A DNA stretch of 64,000 bases from Sandaracinaceae bacterium. GTDB lineage: Bacteria > Myxococcota_A > Polyangia > Polyangiales > JADJQN01. The stretch spans positions 1,240,001-1,304,000 of the forward strand of contig JADJQN010000003.1 in the NCBI GenBank assembly GCA_016712745.1, in the 5' to 3' direction. A model generated the notes under the pieces. It did no database searches. It had not been told where the DNA came from and was given only the letters and a program-made list of their open reading frames with translations. The translations under genes and the position numbers were made by a program. Shown piece by piece: positions 1 to 9,571 of this stretch; positions within the stretch are counted from its first letter, which is position 1, and every line of letters begins with the position of its first letter.

Positions 1-2
1 GT

Positions 3-941
3 GGCGCATCACGGCTGATCTCGGGCACAAACTTGATCCATCGTGCGGCCGAAGCCGTTCTCGCCGAATGGGTTGGAATGGAAAGCTCGCTGAGCTTTTC
101 CACCGGATACGCTGCCAACGTCGGAGCCGTCCAGGCGCTCGTCGGTAAGGGCGACCTCATTGTCAGTGACGCACTCAATCACGCGAGTCTGATCGACGGA
201 TGCCGCCTAAGTGGCGCGACGGTGCTGGTCGTTCCCCACACGGACGTGGATGCGCTTCGGAGGTGTCTGCAAGACCAGCGAAGCCGGTTCCGCGCCGCGC
301 TCGTGATTACGGAAAGCGTCTTTTCCATGGACGGCGACTGCGCGGATCTGCGCGCACTTCGGACGATCTGCGACGAGTTTGGCGCCGGCCTGTACGTTGA
401 TGATGCACACGCCATCGGCGTTATGGGTCCGGCGGGGGCGGGCGCATGCGCAGCGTTTCACGTGAAACCGGACGTCCTCGTCGGCACCCTAGGCAAAGCC
501 CTCGGCTTGTCCGGGGCGTTCGTAGCGGGTTCGAAGGAAGTGCGCGCGCTGCTCGAAAACCAGGCGCGGAGCTACGTCTTTTCCACCGCGCCGCCAGCGA
601 TGCTCTCACACGCAGCCATTCGTGCCGTCGCACTTGCCAAGGAAGCGGATTTGCAGCGGGCAACGCTCAAACGACATTCGCTCCGACTTCGCGCCGCATT
701 GCGCGCGCAAGGTTTCGCGATTCCGTCCGGCGAAACGTCCATCATCCCCTTAGTGCTGGGCACACCCGAGCGCGCTCTGGTTGCATCGGCGGCTCTTCTG
801 GAAGCCGGCGTTTTCGTGCAGGCCATCCGCCCACCGACTGTGCCGGAGGGAACGAGTCGCCTGCGCATTGTTCCCATTGCCACCCATTCGGTGGCTGACA
901 TGGATTTAGCCGTCGAGTCTTTCCGGACCCTACGGGCATGA
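3..941 (+). CDS. bioF: 8-amino-7-oxononanoate synthase (5' end outside window)
   Basis: BioF condenses pimeloyl-ACP/CoA with L-alanine to give 8-amino-7-oxononanoate, an early step of biotin synthesis; it is a cytosolic PLP enzyme of the alpha-oxoamine synthase family. The frame is open from position 3 with no start, and the first residues read GASRLISGTNLIHRAAE, which matches the interior of BioF, so the N-terminal part lies upstream. The PLP lysine is in GTLGKALGLSG (codon at 495) and the cofactor-ring motif DDAHAIG is at about 399. The stop overlaps the bioD start by 4 nt (ATGA), so the two are probably translationally coupled. Confidence 0.93.
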   Translation, partial: GASRLISGTNLIHRAAEAVLAEWVGMESSLSFSTGYAANVGAVQALVGKGDLIVSDALNHASLIDGCRLSGATVLVVPHTDVDALRRCLQDQRSRFRAALVITESVFSMDGDCADLRALRTICDEFGAGLYVDDAHAIGVMGPAGAGACAAFHVKPDVLVGTLGKALGLSGAFVAGSKEVRALLENQARSYVFSTAPPAMLSHAAIRAVALAKEADLQRATLKRHSLRLRAALRAQGFAIPSGETSIIPLVLGTPERALVASAALLEAGVFVQAIRPPTVPEGTSRLRIVPIATHSVADMDLAVESFRTLRA

Positions 942-1621
942 GTGGTCTCTACATTGTCGGAACCGGAACGAATGTCGGCAAGACCCTGGTCACCCGGGGT
1001 TTGGCCCGCGCGAGCGCGCGCGCCGGGCATCCGGTCGCCGCGGTAAAACCCATCGAAACAGGGAGCAATCCTGATCCGCTGGACGCGCTGGCATTAGCCA
1101 CGGCGTGCGGACACCTAGAACTGGCCCACGCGGCGGGTTTCTACCGCGCGAAGCAACCGCTCGCGCCACTTGCGGCAACACTCGGTGGTGAAAAGCCACC
1201 GCCGTCTCTCGGCGAGCTCGTGCGTTCCGTTCGGGCTGCCACGGCGGCGTTTCACGTGAAACTAGTGGAAGCCGCCGGTGGGCTTCTGAGTCCGATTGAC
1301 TCCGCGAATAGCATGCTCGAGCTTGGGATCGCGCTTGGGCTGCCATTTGCACTGGTGGCGCGAGATGAGCTGGGAGCGCTCTCGGCGGTACGCACGGCGC
1401 ATCTTTGCGCGAAGGCAGCAGGCGTGACCGTACGAAGCGTTATCCTGACGCACGAGCGAGAGCCGTTCGCATTCAATGCGCAAATCCTTCGGGAGCACAT
1501 TGGAGCCGAGTCGTCCGTGATCAGTTTCCGGATCGATACGCAAGGGAGCCCATCCACGGATGACCAGCTTGCCGACGAAGTGTTGCGCCTGGGCCTCAAT
1601 CAAACGCTGCTAGGCCTGTGA
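938..1621 (+). CDS. bioD: ATP-dependent dethiobiotin synthetase
   Basis: BioD closes the ureido ring of dethiobiotin from 7,8-diaminopelargonate, CO2 and ATP. The 227-residue protein has the usual family length and opens with the P-loop GTGTNVGKT at residues 8-16. The ATG overlaps the bioF stop by 4 nt, placing both genes in one biotin operon; bioA and bioB are not in the window. Its 3' end overlaps the convergent acyl-CoA dehydrogenase gene by 26 nt. Confidence 0.95.
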   Translation: MSGLYIVGTGTNVGKTLVTRGLARASARAGHPVAAVKPIETGSNPDPLDALALATACGHLELAHAAGFYRAKQPLAPLAATLGGEKPPPSLGELVRSVRAATAAFHVKLVEAAGGLLSPIDSANSMLELGIALGLPFALVARDELGALSAVRTAHLCAKAAGVTVRSVILTHEREPFAFNAQILREHIGAESSVISFRIDTQGSPSTDDQLADEVLRLGLNQTLLGL

Positions 1622-2762
1622 TCTCCTGACCTAGGATGAGCGTGTGAATATCGTGCGTCCCTTCGTACGTGTACACAGTTTCAAGGTTCATCATGTGCCT
1701 GCCGATGGGGTACTCAAACATGATACCGTTTGCGCCCAGGACGTCACGCGCCATTCGAGCGATTTCAAGCGCAGCGTGCACGTTGTTGCGCTTAGCCAGC
1801 GAGATCTGGGCGGGCTTTACGCTGCCGCTTTCCTTGATACGCCCGAGCCGCAGTGTCAGACACTGCGCTTTGGTGATTTCGCTCAACATGTGGACCAGCT
1901 TCTGCTGCACAAGCTGGTATCCCGCGATGGGCTTCGAGAACTGCACGCGCGATTTTGCGTAATCGAGCGCTGTTTCATAGCAGCTGATGGCGGCGCCGAT
2001 CGCGCCCCAGGAAATGCCGTAACGCGCTTGCGAAAGGCAGGAAAGGGGGCCCTTCATACCGCCGACGTTCGGCAACATGGCGCCTTCCGGCACGTCGCAG
2101 TCTTCCAAGAAGAGCTCGCTCGTGACGCTTGCACGCAACGAAAACTTGTCGTCGATCTTGCGAGTCGAAAATCCCTTTGTTCCCTTTTCCACGATGAATC
2201 CGCGCACGACGCCGTCTACCTTGGCCCATACGATGGCGAGATCGGCGATGGAACCATTTGTGATCCAGCGTTTGGTTCCGTTGATGCGGTAACCGCCCGT
2301 GGAGAGTTTTTCCGCTCGCGTGATCATGCCGGTCGGATTTGAACCGAAGTCGGGCTCGGTAAGTCCGAAGCATCCAATCGCTTCGCCCTTCGCCATTTTG
2401 GGAAGCCACTTTTGCTTTTGCTCTTCGGAACCGAACGCCCAAATCGGGTACATCGCGAGCGAGCCTTGCACCGAGCAAAACGACCGCACGCCACTGTCGC
2501 CGCGTTCGAGCTCCTGCATCGCTAAGCCGTACGCAACATCACCCATACCTGCGCAGCCGTAGCCTTCGAGGTTCGCGCCCAAGAGGCCGAGCTCCGCGAA
2601 CGCCGGAACTAAGTCCATCGGAAACGTTCCGTCTTGGTAGTGACGTCCGATGATTGGCGTAATTTTCTGATCGACGAAGCGCCGAACGTTGTCGCGCACG
2701 AGTCGCTCCTCGGCGGAAAGCTCATCGTCGATCGAGTAGAAGTCCAAGCCTGCGGTCACCAT
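1596..2762 (-). CDS. gcdH: Acyl-CoA dehydrogenase, glutaryl-CoA dehydrogenase type
   Basis: This is a 388-residue FAD-dependent acyl-CoA dehydrogenase whose sequence most resembles glutaryl-CoA dehydrogenase, which oxidises and decarboxylates glutaryl-CoA to crotonyl-CoA in lysine/tryptophan catabolism. The flavin-binding signature CFGLTEPDFGSNP and the C-terminal YEGTHDIHTLILGQ, carrying the catalytic Glu (residue 367), are present. An in-frame TTG lies 21 nt upstream at 2783, but that stretch contains the ribosome binding site (GAGGAGA about 8 nt before the ATG), so the ATG at 2762 is chosen. It is divergent from the tRNA-Ala unit. Substrate specificity is inferred from overall resemblance; another short-chain substrate is possible. 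Confidence 0.88.
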   Translation of the reverse strand: MVTAGLDFYSIDDELSAEERLVRDNVRRFVDQKITPIIGRHYQDGTFPMDLVPAFAELGLLGANLEGYGCAGMGDVAYGLAMQELERGDSGVRSFCSVQGSLAMYPIWAFGSEEQKQKWLPKMAKGEAIGCFGLTEPDFGSNPTGMITRAEKLSTGGYRINGTKRWITNGSIADLAIVWAKVDGVVRGFIVEKGTKGFSTRKIDDKFSLRASVTSELFLEDCDVPEGAMLPNVGGMKGPLSCLSQARYGISWGAIGAAISCYETALDYAKSRVQFSKPIAGYQLVQQKLVHMLSEITKAQCLTLRLGRIKESGSVKPAQISLAKRNNVHAALEIARMARDVLGANGIMFEYPIGRHMMNLETVYTYEGTHDIHTLILGQEITGLAAFD

Positions 2763-2813
2763 CGTTGGTCTCCTCGCGAGCAACTGCTCGGTAAGTACGC
2801 GCGACCCCCACGC

Positions 2814-2841
2814 TTGCGGGTCACGGCTCGGTGTGTATAGT
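2814..2841 (+). promoter_or_regulatory. Probable sigma-70 promoter of tRNA-Ala
   Basis: A -35-like TTGCGG (2814-2819) and a -10-like TATAGT (2836-2841) are separated by 16 nt and lie 34 nt before the mature tRNA 5' end. The -10 fits well and the -35 is moderate. No other gene on this strand would use it. Confidence 0.5.
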
Positions 2842-2871
2842 ACGCGCCTCTTTCGCTTATGTGTGCGAAAG

Positions 2872-2948
<77 letters not shown>

Positions 2949-2990
2949 CCGAAACGTGCGAATCGAAGTCGAGAAGTAGTGATCGAGATG

Positions 2991-3024
2991 AAGGGCTGCG
3001 CGAAAGCGTGGCCTTTCTTCTTTT
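2991..3024 (+). terminator. Rho-independent terminator of tRNA-Ala
   Basis: An 11-bp stem (2991-3001 with 3006-3016, including a few G:U pairs) is closed by a GAAA tetraloop and followed by the T-rich tail CTTCTTTT. It lies 42 nt after the tRNA and 18 nt before the next start codon, so it separates the tRNA from the downstream lipoprotein gene. Confidence 0.8.
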
Positions 3025-3042
3025 GATGCTACGATTTTCAGC

Positions 3043-3870
3043 ATGCCTCGCTTATCCAAACAGAGTCGCATCGGCGCATGGACGCTCGTCGCGTTCACAC
3101 TCCTAACTGTTTCTTCATGCGCCGATAATCTCACCGAGATCGTCGTCGTCATCGAAACCGACATGCCGAACGCCATCGATCTCGTCGACATCACGGCAAC
3201 GAACAACGGCGAGGCCATGCAGACGGCTTCCACGACAGTGGGTGGAGTTGATGATGCGCGCTTTCCACTCACGCTTGGTTTGCTGGCGGGCGAGGACAAG
3301 GCAGGCGAGGTGCTTGTGCGCGTCGCCGCATCAAACAATTCCGCAAATGTCATAACCGCCGAAGCGCAGACGCACTTCATCGAAGGACGTCGCCTCGTGC
3401 TGCGCATCTTTCTCTCCCAAGGATGCGTCGAGGCCGGTTTTCGAACGTGCACAGCTGGCACGACCTGTTCTGCGAGTAGCTTTATGTGCGTGAGCTCGAC
3501 GGTGGATCCGACGACGCTTCCCGAGTGGACAGGAAGCCTGCTCTTTCAGGACGCAGGCCCATTATCGGTCGATGCAGGGAGTATAGATGCGGCAACACAG
3601 GATTTGAGCACTCTTCCTACAGATAGCGGTCCACGCAGCGCGCTTGACGCGGGTCTCATGCCGACAAGTTGCGACGCCACCGAAGACTGCACCGTCCCCA
3701 CGGGCGAGACCGCTTCGTGCACCGTCTCGCAGTGCAATACGACCACGCATATGTGCATCTACATGTCGCTCCTCTGCAATGACGGACTCGCCTGCACGAC
3801 CGACGCGTGCATGCCCGGCCCGGGCGGCCGCTGCACGAACACTCCCATCGAAGGGTGCGCGGAGTCGTGA
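3043..3870 (+). CDS. Cysteine-rich secreted lipoprotein, function unknown
   Basis: The 275-residue product begins with a basic stretch, a hydrophobic segment and a lipobox ending TVSSC near residue 26, so it is predicted to be a lipoprotein. The middle part is beta-rich. An Asp/Ala/Ser-rich linker (about residues 170-210) follows, then a C-terminal segment with many Cys residues (LLCNDGLACTTDAC and neighbours) probably held by disulfides. Such Cys-rich modules are common in myxobacterial exported proteins. The stop overlaps the GTG start of serC by 4 nt, so the genes may be coupled although no functional link is apparent. No enzymatic motif is recognised. Confidence 0.8.
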   Translation: MPRLSKQSRIGAWTLVAFTLLTVSSCADNLTEIVVVIETDMPNAIDLVDITATNNGEAMQTASTTVGGVDDARFPLTLGLLAGEDKAGEVLVRVAASNNSANVITAEAQTHFIEGRRLVLRIFLSQGCVEAGFRTCTAGTTCSASSFMCVSSTVDPTTLPEWTGSLLFQDAGPLSVDAGSIDAATQDLSTLPTDSGPRSALDAGLMPTSCDATEDCTVPTGETASCTVSQCNTTTHMCIYMSLLCNDGLACTTDACMPGPGGRCTNTPIEGCAES

Positions 3871-4955
3871 AACGCGTCGTCAATTTCGCGCCAGGCCCTG
3901 CGGCGCTGCCCTTAGTCGCACTCGAGGAAGCACAGCGCGAGCTGCTCGACTATCAAGGCCTTGGCATGTCCATCATGGAAATGAGCCATCGCGGTAAGGA
4001 CTACGACGCAGTCCACAACGAGGCGCTTTCCCTGCTGCGTGAGTTGCTTGGCATCTCGAGCGACTACGAGGTGTTGTTTTTGCAGGGCGGGGCAAGCCAG
4101 CAGTTCGCGGTGGTGCCGATGAACTTGTTGCCTGGCGGCAAGAGCGCCGACTACATCGTCACCGGTACCTGGGGAGAAAAGGCTGTCGCAGAGGCCAATT
4201 TCCTCGGCAAAACCCGCGTTGCTGCGACGACGCTGCAGGGCAAGAAATATGTGCGCGTTGCAGCCCAGAGAGAGCTCGATCTAGATCCGAACGCTGCCTA
4301 CGTGCACATGACGTCGAACAACACGATCTTCGGAACGCAGTTTCACACGTTCCCGGAGACAGGAAACGTGCCGCTCATTGTCGACATGTCGAGCGACATC
4401 GCATGGAGGCCGATCGACGTTTCTAAGTTCGGGCTCATCTACGCCGGTGCGCAGAAGAACCTGGGACCGACAGGCATCACGGTGGTCATCGTACGCAAGG
4501 ATCTCGTTGCGCAAGGGCGCGCTGACATTCCGCGTATCTTCCAATATCGCACGCACGCCAAAGAGAACTCGCTCTACAACACGATCCCCACTTTCTCCGT
4601 TTATCTCATGCGCAACGTTCTGCGCTGGCTGAAGAATCGCGGTGGGCTCACCGCTGTTGAGCGCGACAACCGCGAGAAGGCCAAACGCCTCTACGGCGTT
4701 ATCGATGCCAATCCCAAGCTCTTCATTACCGACATTGAAAAAGAATCGCGATCGGTGATGAACGTCGTATTCACGCTCCCCACCGAATCGATCGAGCAGA
4801 AATTCATCGCCGAAGCCAAAGCGCGCGACCTCGTGAACCTCAAGGGGCATCGCATTTTAGGCGGAATCCGCGTGTCGCTCTACAACGCAATCTCCGTCGA
4901 AGACACGCAGAAGCTCGTCGACTTCATGCAAACGTTCGCGCGCGAAAACGCCTAA
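3867..4955 (+). CDS. serC: Phosphoserine aminotransferase
   Basis: SerC converts 3-phosphohydroxypyruvate and glutamate to O-phosphoserine in serine synthesis (and acts in pyridoxal synthesis in some bacteria). The protein starts VKRVVNFAPGPAALP, typical of SerC, and has the PLP lysine in YAGAQKNLGPTG (residue 197). The GTG at 3867 is chosen: it gives 362 residues, the normal family length, and overlaps the upstream stop (GTGA). An upstream ATG at 3807 would add 20 residues that overlap the lipoprotein and do not resemble SerC. The 3' end overlaps the convergent thioesterase gene by 4 nt. Confidence 0.95.
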   Translation: MKRVVNFAPGPAALPLVALEEAQRELLDYQGLGMSIMEMSHRGKDYDAVHNEALSLLRELLGISSDYEVLFLQGGASQQFAVVPMNLLPGGKSADYIVTGTWGEKAVAEANFLGKTRVAATTLQGKKYVRVAAQRELDLDPNAAYVHMTSNNTIFGTQFHTFPETGNVPLIVDMSSDIAWRPIDVSKFGLIYAGAQKNLGPTGITVVIVRKDLVAQGRADIPRIFQYRTHAKENSLYNTIPTFSVYLMRNVLRWLKNRGGLTAVERDNREKAKRLYGVIDANPKLFITDIEKESRSVMNVVFTLPTESIEQKFIAEAKARDLVNLKGHRILGGIRVSLYNAISVEDTQKLVDFMQTFARENA

Positions 4956-5404
4956 ACCGCTTGGAGGTCGTAGCCCTTGAACTTGCGCGGCATCACCGTG
5001 TAGCTGGCTAGACCCACCGCGAGCCGGACGCCACTCTGCGTTACTGCTGACATCTCGCACTGGATGAGATGGCGCCCGCGGTGAAGCACGCGCCCTGTGC
5101 CGATAACTTCTTCGGCTGCGCCCGACGCCAGGAGATTCAACTTGTACTCCGTCGTCGCGACCCAGAAGCCATCGGACAGTGTCGCGGCGGCGAAGAACCC
5201 CGCGTTGTCGAGCAGCAGGCCGAGGATGCCGCCGTGAATGCGTGCTGCGCCGTGATGATGGCGGGAGTCTACGTGCAGGACGATTTCGCACGAGCCGGGC
5301 GTGGGCGTTCGCATCGTTTGCATGATGAACTGAGTCACTGGTGCCTCGTGAAAGGCATCCATGAGGATTTGATAGTAGCGGCTTCTGTCAGGCGTTTCGG
5401 ACAC
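4952..5404 (-). CDS. PaaI-family hotdog-fold thioesterase
   Basis: This 150-residue protein has the hotdog thioesterase core, with the segment IHGGILGLLLDNAGFFAA forming the central helix that carries the Gly-rich/Asp active-site region of the PaaI (4HBT) family. Such proteins hydrolyse acyl-CoA thioesters. The length is normal for the family. It is convergent with serC (4-nt overlap) and divergent from uvrB. The substrate cannot be inferred from sequence or neighbours. Confidence 0.82.
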   Translation of the reverse strand: MSETPDRSRYYQILMDAFHEAPVTQFIMQTMRTPTPGSCEIVLHVDSRHHHGAARIHGGILGLLLDNAGFFAAATLSDGFWVATTEYKLNLLASGAAEEVIGTGRVLHRGRHLIQCEMSAVTQSGVRLAVGLASYTVMPRKFKGYDLQAV

Positions 5405-5499
5405 GACTCGCGCAGAATAGTGGAAAATTGGCGTGCGCGCCCGTCTGGACGTGGGATCCGTGGACGAGCAGCTTCATCGGCCTTACAACATCGGGCCCC

Positions 5500-7566
5500 G
5501 TGTCCACGTACTTCCAACTCGTTTCGGAATTCTTACCCAAAGGCGATCAGCCCAAGGCGATTGAGTCGTTGGTTGAGAGCATCAACCGTGGTGAAAAAAG
5601 CCAGGTTCTCTTGGGCATCACGGGCAGCGGCAAGACCTTCACGATGGCCAACGTCATCGCGCGCACCAATCGTCCCGCGCTGATTATGGCGCCCAACAAG
5701 ACGCTCGCGGCGCAGCTCTACGGTGAAATGAAGGCGCTCTTTCCGCACAACGCGGTTGAGTACTTTGTGAGCTACTACGACTACTACCAGCCCGAGGCTT
5801 ACCTTCCGTCCACCGACACGTTCATCGAGAAGGACTCGATGATTAACGATCAGATCGATCGCATGCGCCACAGCGCAACACGCAGCCTGCTCTCGCGGCG
5901 CGATGTGATTATTGTGGCCAGCGTTTCGTGCATCTACGGCATCGGGTCGGCTGAGTGGTACTTCGGCATGTTGATCGAGCTCACGCGCGGTGAAGAGCTG
6001 CGGCGCGATGAATTATTGCGGCGCCTCGTCGACATTCAGTACGAACGCAACGACATCGATTTCCATCGCGGCACCTTTCGAGTGCGCGGCGACGTGGTGG
6101 AGATCTTCCCAGTCAGTGAAGACGCACGGGCCGTGCGTGTCGAGTATTGGGGCGACCAAATTGACCGGATTTCGTACATTGATCCGTTGCGCGGAAAAGT
6201 CCTCGAAGAGACCGAGAGGTACGCGATCTATCCTGGTTCGCACTACGTCACGCCCCAGCAGCAGATGAGCCGCGCGCTCGCCAACATTCGCGAGGAGCTG
6301 GCCGAGAGACTCGCTGACCTGGATCGCAACGGACGCTTGCTCGAAAAGCAGCGCCTCGAGCAGCGCACTCTGTACGACCTCGAGATGCTGGAGCAGATGG
6401 GCTTTTGCCACGGCATCGAAAATTACTCGCGTCATCTTTCAAATCGCAAAGCAGGCGAGGCCCCGCCGACGCTTATCGACTATTTTCCCAAAGACTTTTT
6501 GATGATCCTCGACGAGTCGCATCAAACGGTTCCGCAGGTTGGCGCGATGTACAAAGGCGACCGGGCGCGCAAAGAGACGCTCGTCGAATACGGCTTCCGC
6601 CTGCCAAGCGCGATGGACAATCGTCCGCTGCGCTTTGAAGAGTTCGAGGCGCACATCACACAAGCCGTCTACGTGAGCGCTACGCCGGGCGAATACGAAT
6701 TGGTCCAAACCAAAGGCGAATTCGTTGAGCAGGTGATTCGTCCTACCGGGCTAATGGATCCAATTATCCATGTGCGACCCGTCAAAGATCAGGTCGATGA
6801 CTTACTCGCCGAGATCCGCATCCGCGTGGAGAAACACGAGCGGGTACTTGTCACCACCTTGACCAAGCGCATGGCGGAAGACCTCACGGAGTATTACTCC
6901 GAGCTTGGCGTGCGCGTGCGCTATCTGCACAGCGATATTGACACGCTCGAGCGCATGGAGATCTTGCAGGACTTGCGACGCGGCGAATACGACGTGCTGG
7001 TTGGCATCAATCTCCTGCGAGAAGGTCTCGATCTGCCGGAAGTCTCGCTTGTGGCGATTCTGGATGCGGACAAAGAAGGCTTTTTGCGGTCCCCGCGTTC
7101 GCTCATACAAACCATCGGCCGCGCGTCCCGTAACGTGGATGGCCAAGTCATTATGTATGCCGATCGACATACGGTTGCGATGCAGGGAGCTATTCGCGAG
7201 ACCGATCGACGACGTGAAGTTCAGCGCGCGTACAATCTTGAGCACGGCATTACGCCAGCATCGACGACGCGGAGCGCCTTTCAAATGTCGCCTGCGAGCG
7301 GCACGGACGACTACGTCACCGTGCCGATTTTGCGTAAAGGCGAAACGGGCACCGATGCCGCGACCGTCATCGAGCAGCTCAAGGGTGAGATGTTGCTTGC
7401 GGCCGAGCAGCTCGACTTCGAGAAGGCAGCGGAGTTGCGCGATCAGATTCGTGCGGTGGAAAAAGGCGAAGCACGCGCTTCGCGGCCAAGTGGCCCCACG
7501 CGCAAACCTGGACAAGCTGGCGGCGGTCGACCCCGGGGCCGCGGCACCTCAGCGTCGAAACGCTGA
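5500..7566 (+). CDS. uvrB: UvrABC system protein B
   Basis: UvrB is the damage-verifying DNA helicase subunit of nucleotide excision repair; it receives DNA from UvrA and recruits UvrC. Visible features are Walker A GITGSGKT (residues 39-46), the damage-probing beta-hairpin region around YYDYYQPEAYLP, helicase motifs with DESHQTVPQ and QTIGRASRN, and a C-terminal UVR motif (LDFEKAAELRDQIRAVE). The GTG at 5500 gives 688 residues starting STYFQLVSEFLPKGDQPKAI, matching family N-termini. A TTG at 5428 would add 24 unrelated residues; neither has a strong ribosome binding site, so the start is not certain. Confidence 0.95.
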   Translation: MSTYFQLVSEFLPKGDQPKAIESLVESINRGEKSQVLLGITGSGKTFTMANVIARTNRPALIMAPNKTLAAQLYGEMKALFPHNAVEYFVSYYDYYQPEAYLPSTDTFIEKDSMINDQIDRMRHSATRSLLSRRDVIIVASVSCIYGIGSAEWYFGMLIELTRGEELRRDELLRRLVDIQYERNDIDFHRGTFRVRGDVVEIFPVSEDARAVRVEYWGDQIDRISYIDPLRGKVLEETERYAIYPGSHYVTPQQQMSRALANIREELAERLADLDRNGRLLEKQRLEQRTLYDLEMLEQMGFCHGIENYSRHLSNRKAGEAPPTLIDYFPKDFLMILDESHQTVPQVGAMYKGDRARKETLVEYGFRLPSAMDNRPLRFEEFEAHITQAVYVSATPGEYELVQTKGEFVEQVIRPTGLMDPIIHVRPVKDQVDDLLAEIRIRVEKHERVLVTTLTKRMAEDLTEYYSELGVRVRYLHSDIDTLERMEILQDLRRGEYDVLVGINLLREGLDLPEVSLVAILDADKEGFLRSPRSLIQTIGRASRNVDGQVIMYADRHTVAMQGAIRETDRRREVQRAYNLEHGITPASTTRSAFQMSPASGTDDYVTVPILRKGETGTDAATVIEQLKGEMLLAAEQLDFEKAAELRDQIRAVEKGEARASRPSGPTRKPGQAGGGRPRGRGTSASKR

Positions 7567-7630
7567 AATCGGCGTCTTTCGCGCGCCCGATCCTTGAGCC
7601 GCTGCGCTCAGCGCACTAAGCTAACGGCCG

Positions 7631-9571
7631 ATGTCCCGGAAGTTCTTATCTTTGCTGGTCTGTACGACGGTCTTGCTCATCTCAGGGCTCGCCATTGCCG
7701 ACGGCGGCTCACCATCGCCCGCGGATGATCCGCGTTTGATCGAGTTTCGGTTCAACCCCGTGCGCCGAGCGCAGGTGGCTTTGTGGATCGAGCGTGAAGG
7801 AACGACTCCCACCTTCCGCACTCTCATGTTGACCGAAGCGGTCGCACGTCGCGGCATCGGAAACCGTCCTGGCGCATCCCAGATGAACAGCGGCTTCCGC
7901 TGGCCCTACGGACGCCGCGAAGGCGTGCTTCCCGTTTGGGCAAATCGTCGCGCTGCGTCAGGGGCGCTTACCTTTCCGCGCGTGATTTTTCGAGATCGCA
8001 CATCGGAAGGTGCGGCGTCGCAAGCGCCCGCAGGGCACTTTCCTCCGACGGCCGGCTACCGCGATAATCCGGACGAATATTTCTGCCTTTCGTTTCGCCA
8101 AGCATTGACCAACGAGGAGCGGCGGCGTGAAGCGCTCGACGCGGTCAGCTGCGCAAGCACGTTCAATAGCGACAAGGGTCGCTACATCACGACGGACGAC
8201 GTTAACGCGTCGTACTCGGAGCCGCAGCAAACGGGCCCCACGACTGGGACGATGTGGCCACTCAGCGGCAGCTCACTTTATCCGCCGCGACGCGATGTCG
8301 ATTGCCCAGCGTCAAACTGCGGCAACCATCCCGACGTCGCGAATTACGCAAGCGACGCACTTGGAGCCATGCCCGAAATCGATATGGTTTCGCGCGCCAC
8401 GCTGGCGGACCACGAGCAGTCGATTCTGTTTACTGTTCCGCAAGAATGGCCTGACGGAGACTACGTCGCCTTTCTCGAAGTAAACGTCGAAGGCGATTAC
8501 ACGGATCACGAAGTTGGCGGCGAGCATCCGATTCCCGATTACCCGACGCCTCAGCTACCCGCAGCGTCATGGGATTCGTGGGCAGTAAGCACCGGCTATC
8601 CGTATCGTGGTCAGCCGTCGGTGGTGTACGCGATTCCGTTCTCGCTCGATCACTCGGGTACGTTCACCGCTCGCGCGCCGCGGTACATGGGCTCGATCGA
8701 TGGGCACGACGACGCATCACTTCACGAGATTCAGGCGGGCGACATCGTCGACGATCCTGTTATGGCTCCCGGAAGCGGTGCTGACCGCCTTCGCGCCGAT
8801 ACGACGGGCACCCGTTTTCGCGTGCGCGTGCAACGGACCGAAGTTTTCGGCGAGTGCACGACCGACGACGACTGCGACGCGCCCGCAACGTGCATCAACT
8901 TGGATTGTGTCGCGTCGTTTTGCTCCGGCAACCAACCACCCGACGCCATGCAGAACCTCGACGTCGAGCCCGTCACGGACGAGAAGCACTCGCACCAATG
9001 GGGGCATCTTTCCTTCTCAGTCCCGTACGAAGAGCTCGGCATTCAGCGCTACGAAGCTCGCGTGAGCACGTCGCCGATCACGGACGAAGCCTCGTTTATT
9101 GCAGCGGTCCCGGCGAATGCCGCGGCGATTGATTCGGTCGAGCTCGTGATCCCGACCGGCGGCAACACTGGCGACACGGTCGCGGTGGACTTCGGCGGCT
9201 TGATGCCTGAAACACGTTACTACGTCGGCATCCGCGCCATCGATGTCTGCAACGAGCCCGGTCCTATTGCGACGGCAACGCTCGAAACCACGGCGATCCA
9301 TTTCACGACCGTATCTCCCTGCTTCGTGGCAACGGCAGCGTATGGCTCGCCGCTCGCAGCGCAAATCGGCGCGCTGCGTCGTTTCCGCGATCGACACTTA
9401 ATGAACAACGCACCTGGCCGCGCGCTCGTCTCGGCGTATTACGCTGTTGGTCCTTCGATGGCGAACGCGATACGCGAACACGATTCTCTGCGCGTAGCGA
9501 CGCGCGTTGTGCTTACACCGATTGTGAAGTTCCTCGCTTGGCTCGATGCACCTGACGACAGCGAGCAATGA
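7631..9571 (+). CDS. Exported protein with C-terminal CFI-box (CFI-box-CTERM type)
   Basis: The 646-residue product has a clear N-terminal signal peptide (about residues 1-24) and a long extracytoplasmic region with no recognised enzyme domain. A short Cys-rich segment (CTTDDDCDAPATC) is near residue 410 and a fibronectin-III-like stretch lies at about 440-550. Residues 564 onward read CFVATAAYGS and continue into a partly helical tail of about 80 residues; this matches the CFI-box-CTERM family, a proposed C-terminal processing/anchoring module of Deltaproteobacteria and others. The stop overlaps the next lipoprotein start (ATGA), tying it to the DUF4266-DUF3570 pair. The true role is unknown. 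Confidence 0.82.
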   Translation: MSRKFLSLLVCTTVLLISGLAIADGGSPSPADDPRLIEFRFNPVRRAQVALWIEREGTTPTFRTLMLTEAVARRGIGNRPGASQMNSGFRWPYGRREGVLPVWANRRAASGALTFPRVIFRDRTSEGAASQAPAGHFPPTAGYRDNPDEYFCLSFRQALTNEERRREALDAVSCASTFNSDKGRYITTDDVNASYSEPQQTGPTTGTMWPLSGSSLYPPRRDVDCPASNCGNHPDVANYASDALGAMPEIDMVSRATLADHEQSILFTVPQEWPDGDYVAFLEVNVEGDYTDHEVGGEHPIPDYPTPQLPAASWDSWAVSTGYPYRGQPSVVYAIPFSLDHSGTFTARAPRYMGSIDGHDDASLHEIQAGDIVDDPVMAPGSGADRLRADTTGTRFRVRVQRTEVFGECTTDDDCDAPATCINLDCVASFCSGNQPPDAMQNLDVEPVTDEKHSHQWGHLSFSVPYEELGIQRYEARVSTSPITDEASFIAAVPANAAAIDSVELVIPTGGNTGDTVAVDFGGLMPETRYYVGIRAIDVCNEPGPIATATLETTAIHFTTVSPCFVATAAYGSPLAAQIGALRRFRDRHLMNNAPGRALVSAYYAVGPSMANAIREHDSLRVATRVVLTPIVKFLAWLDAPDDSEQ

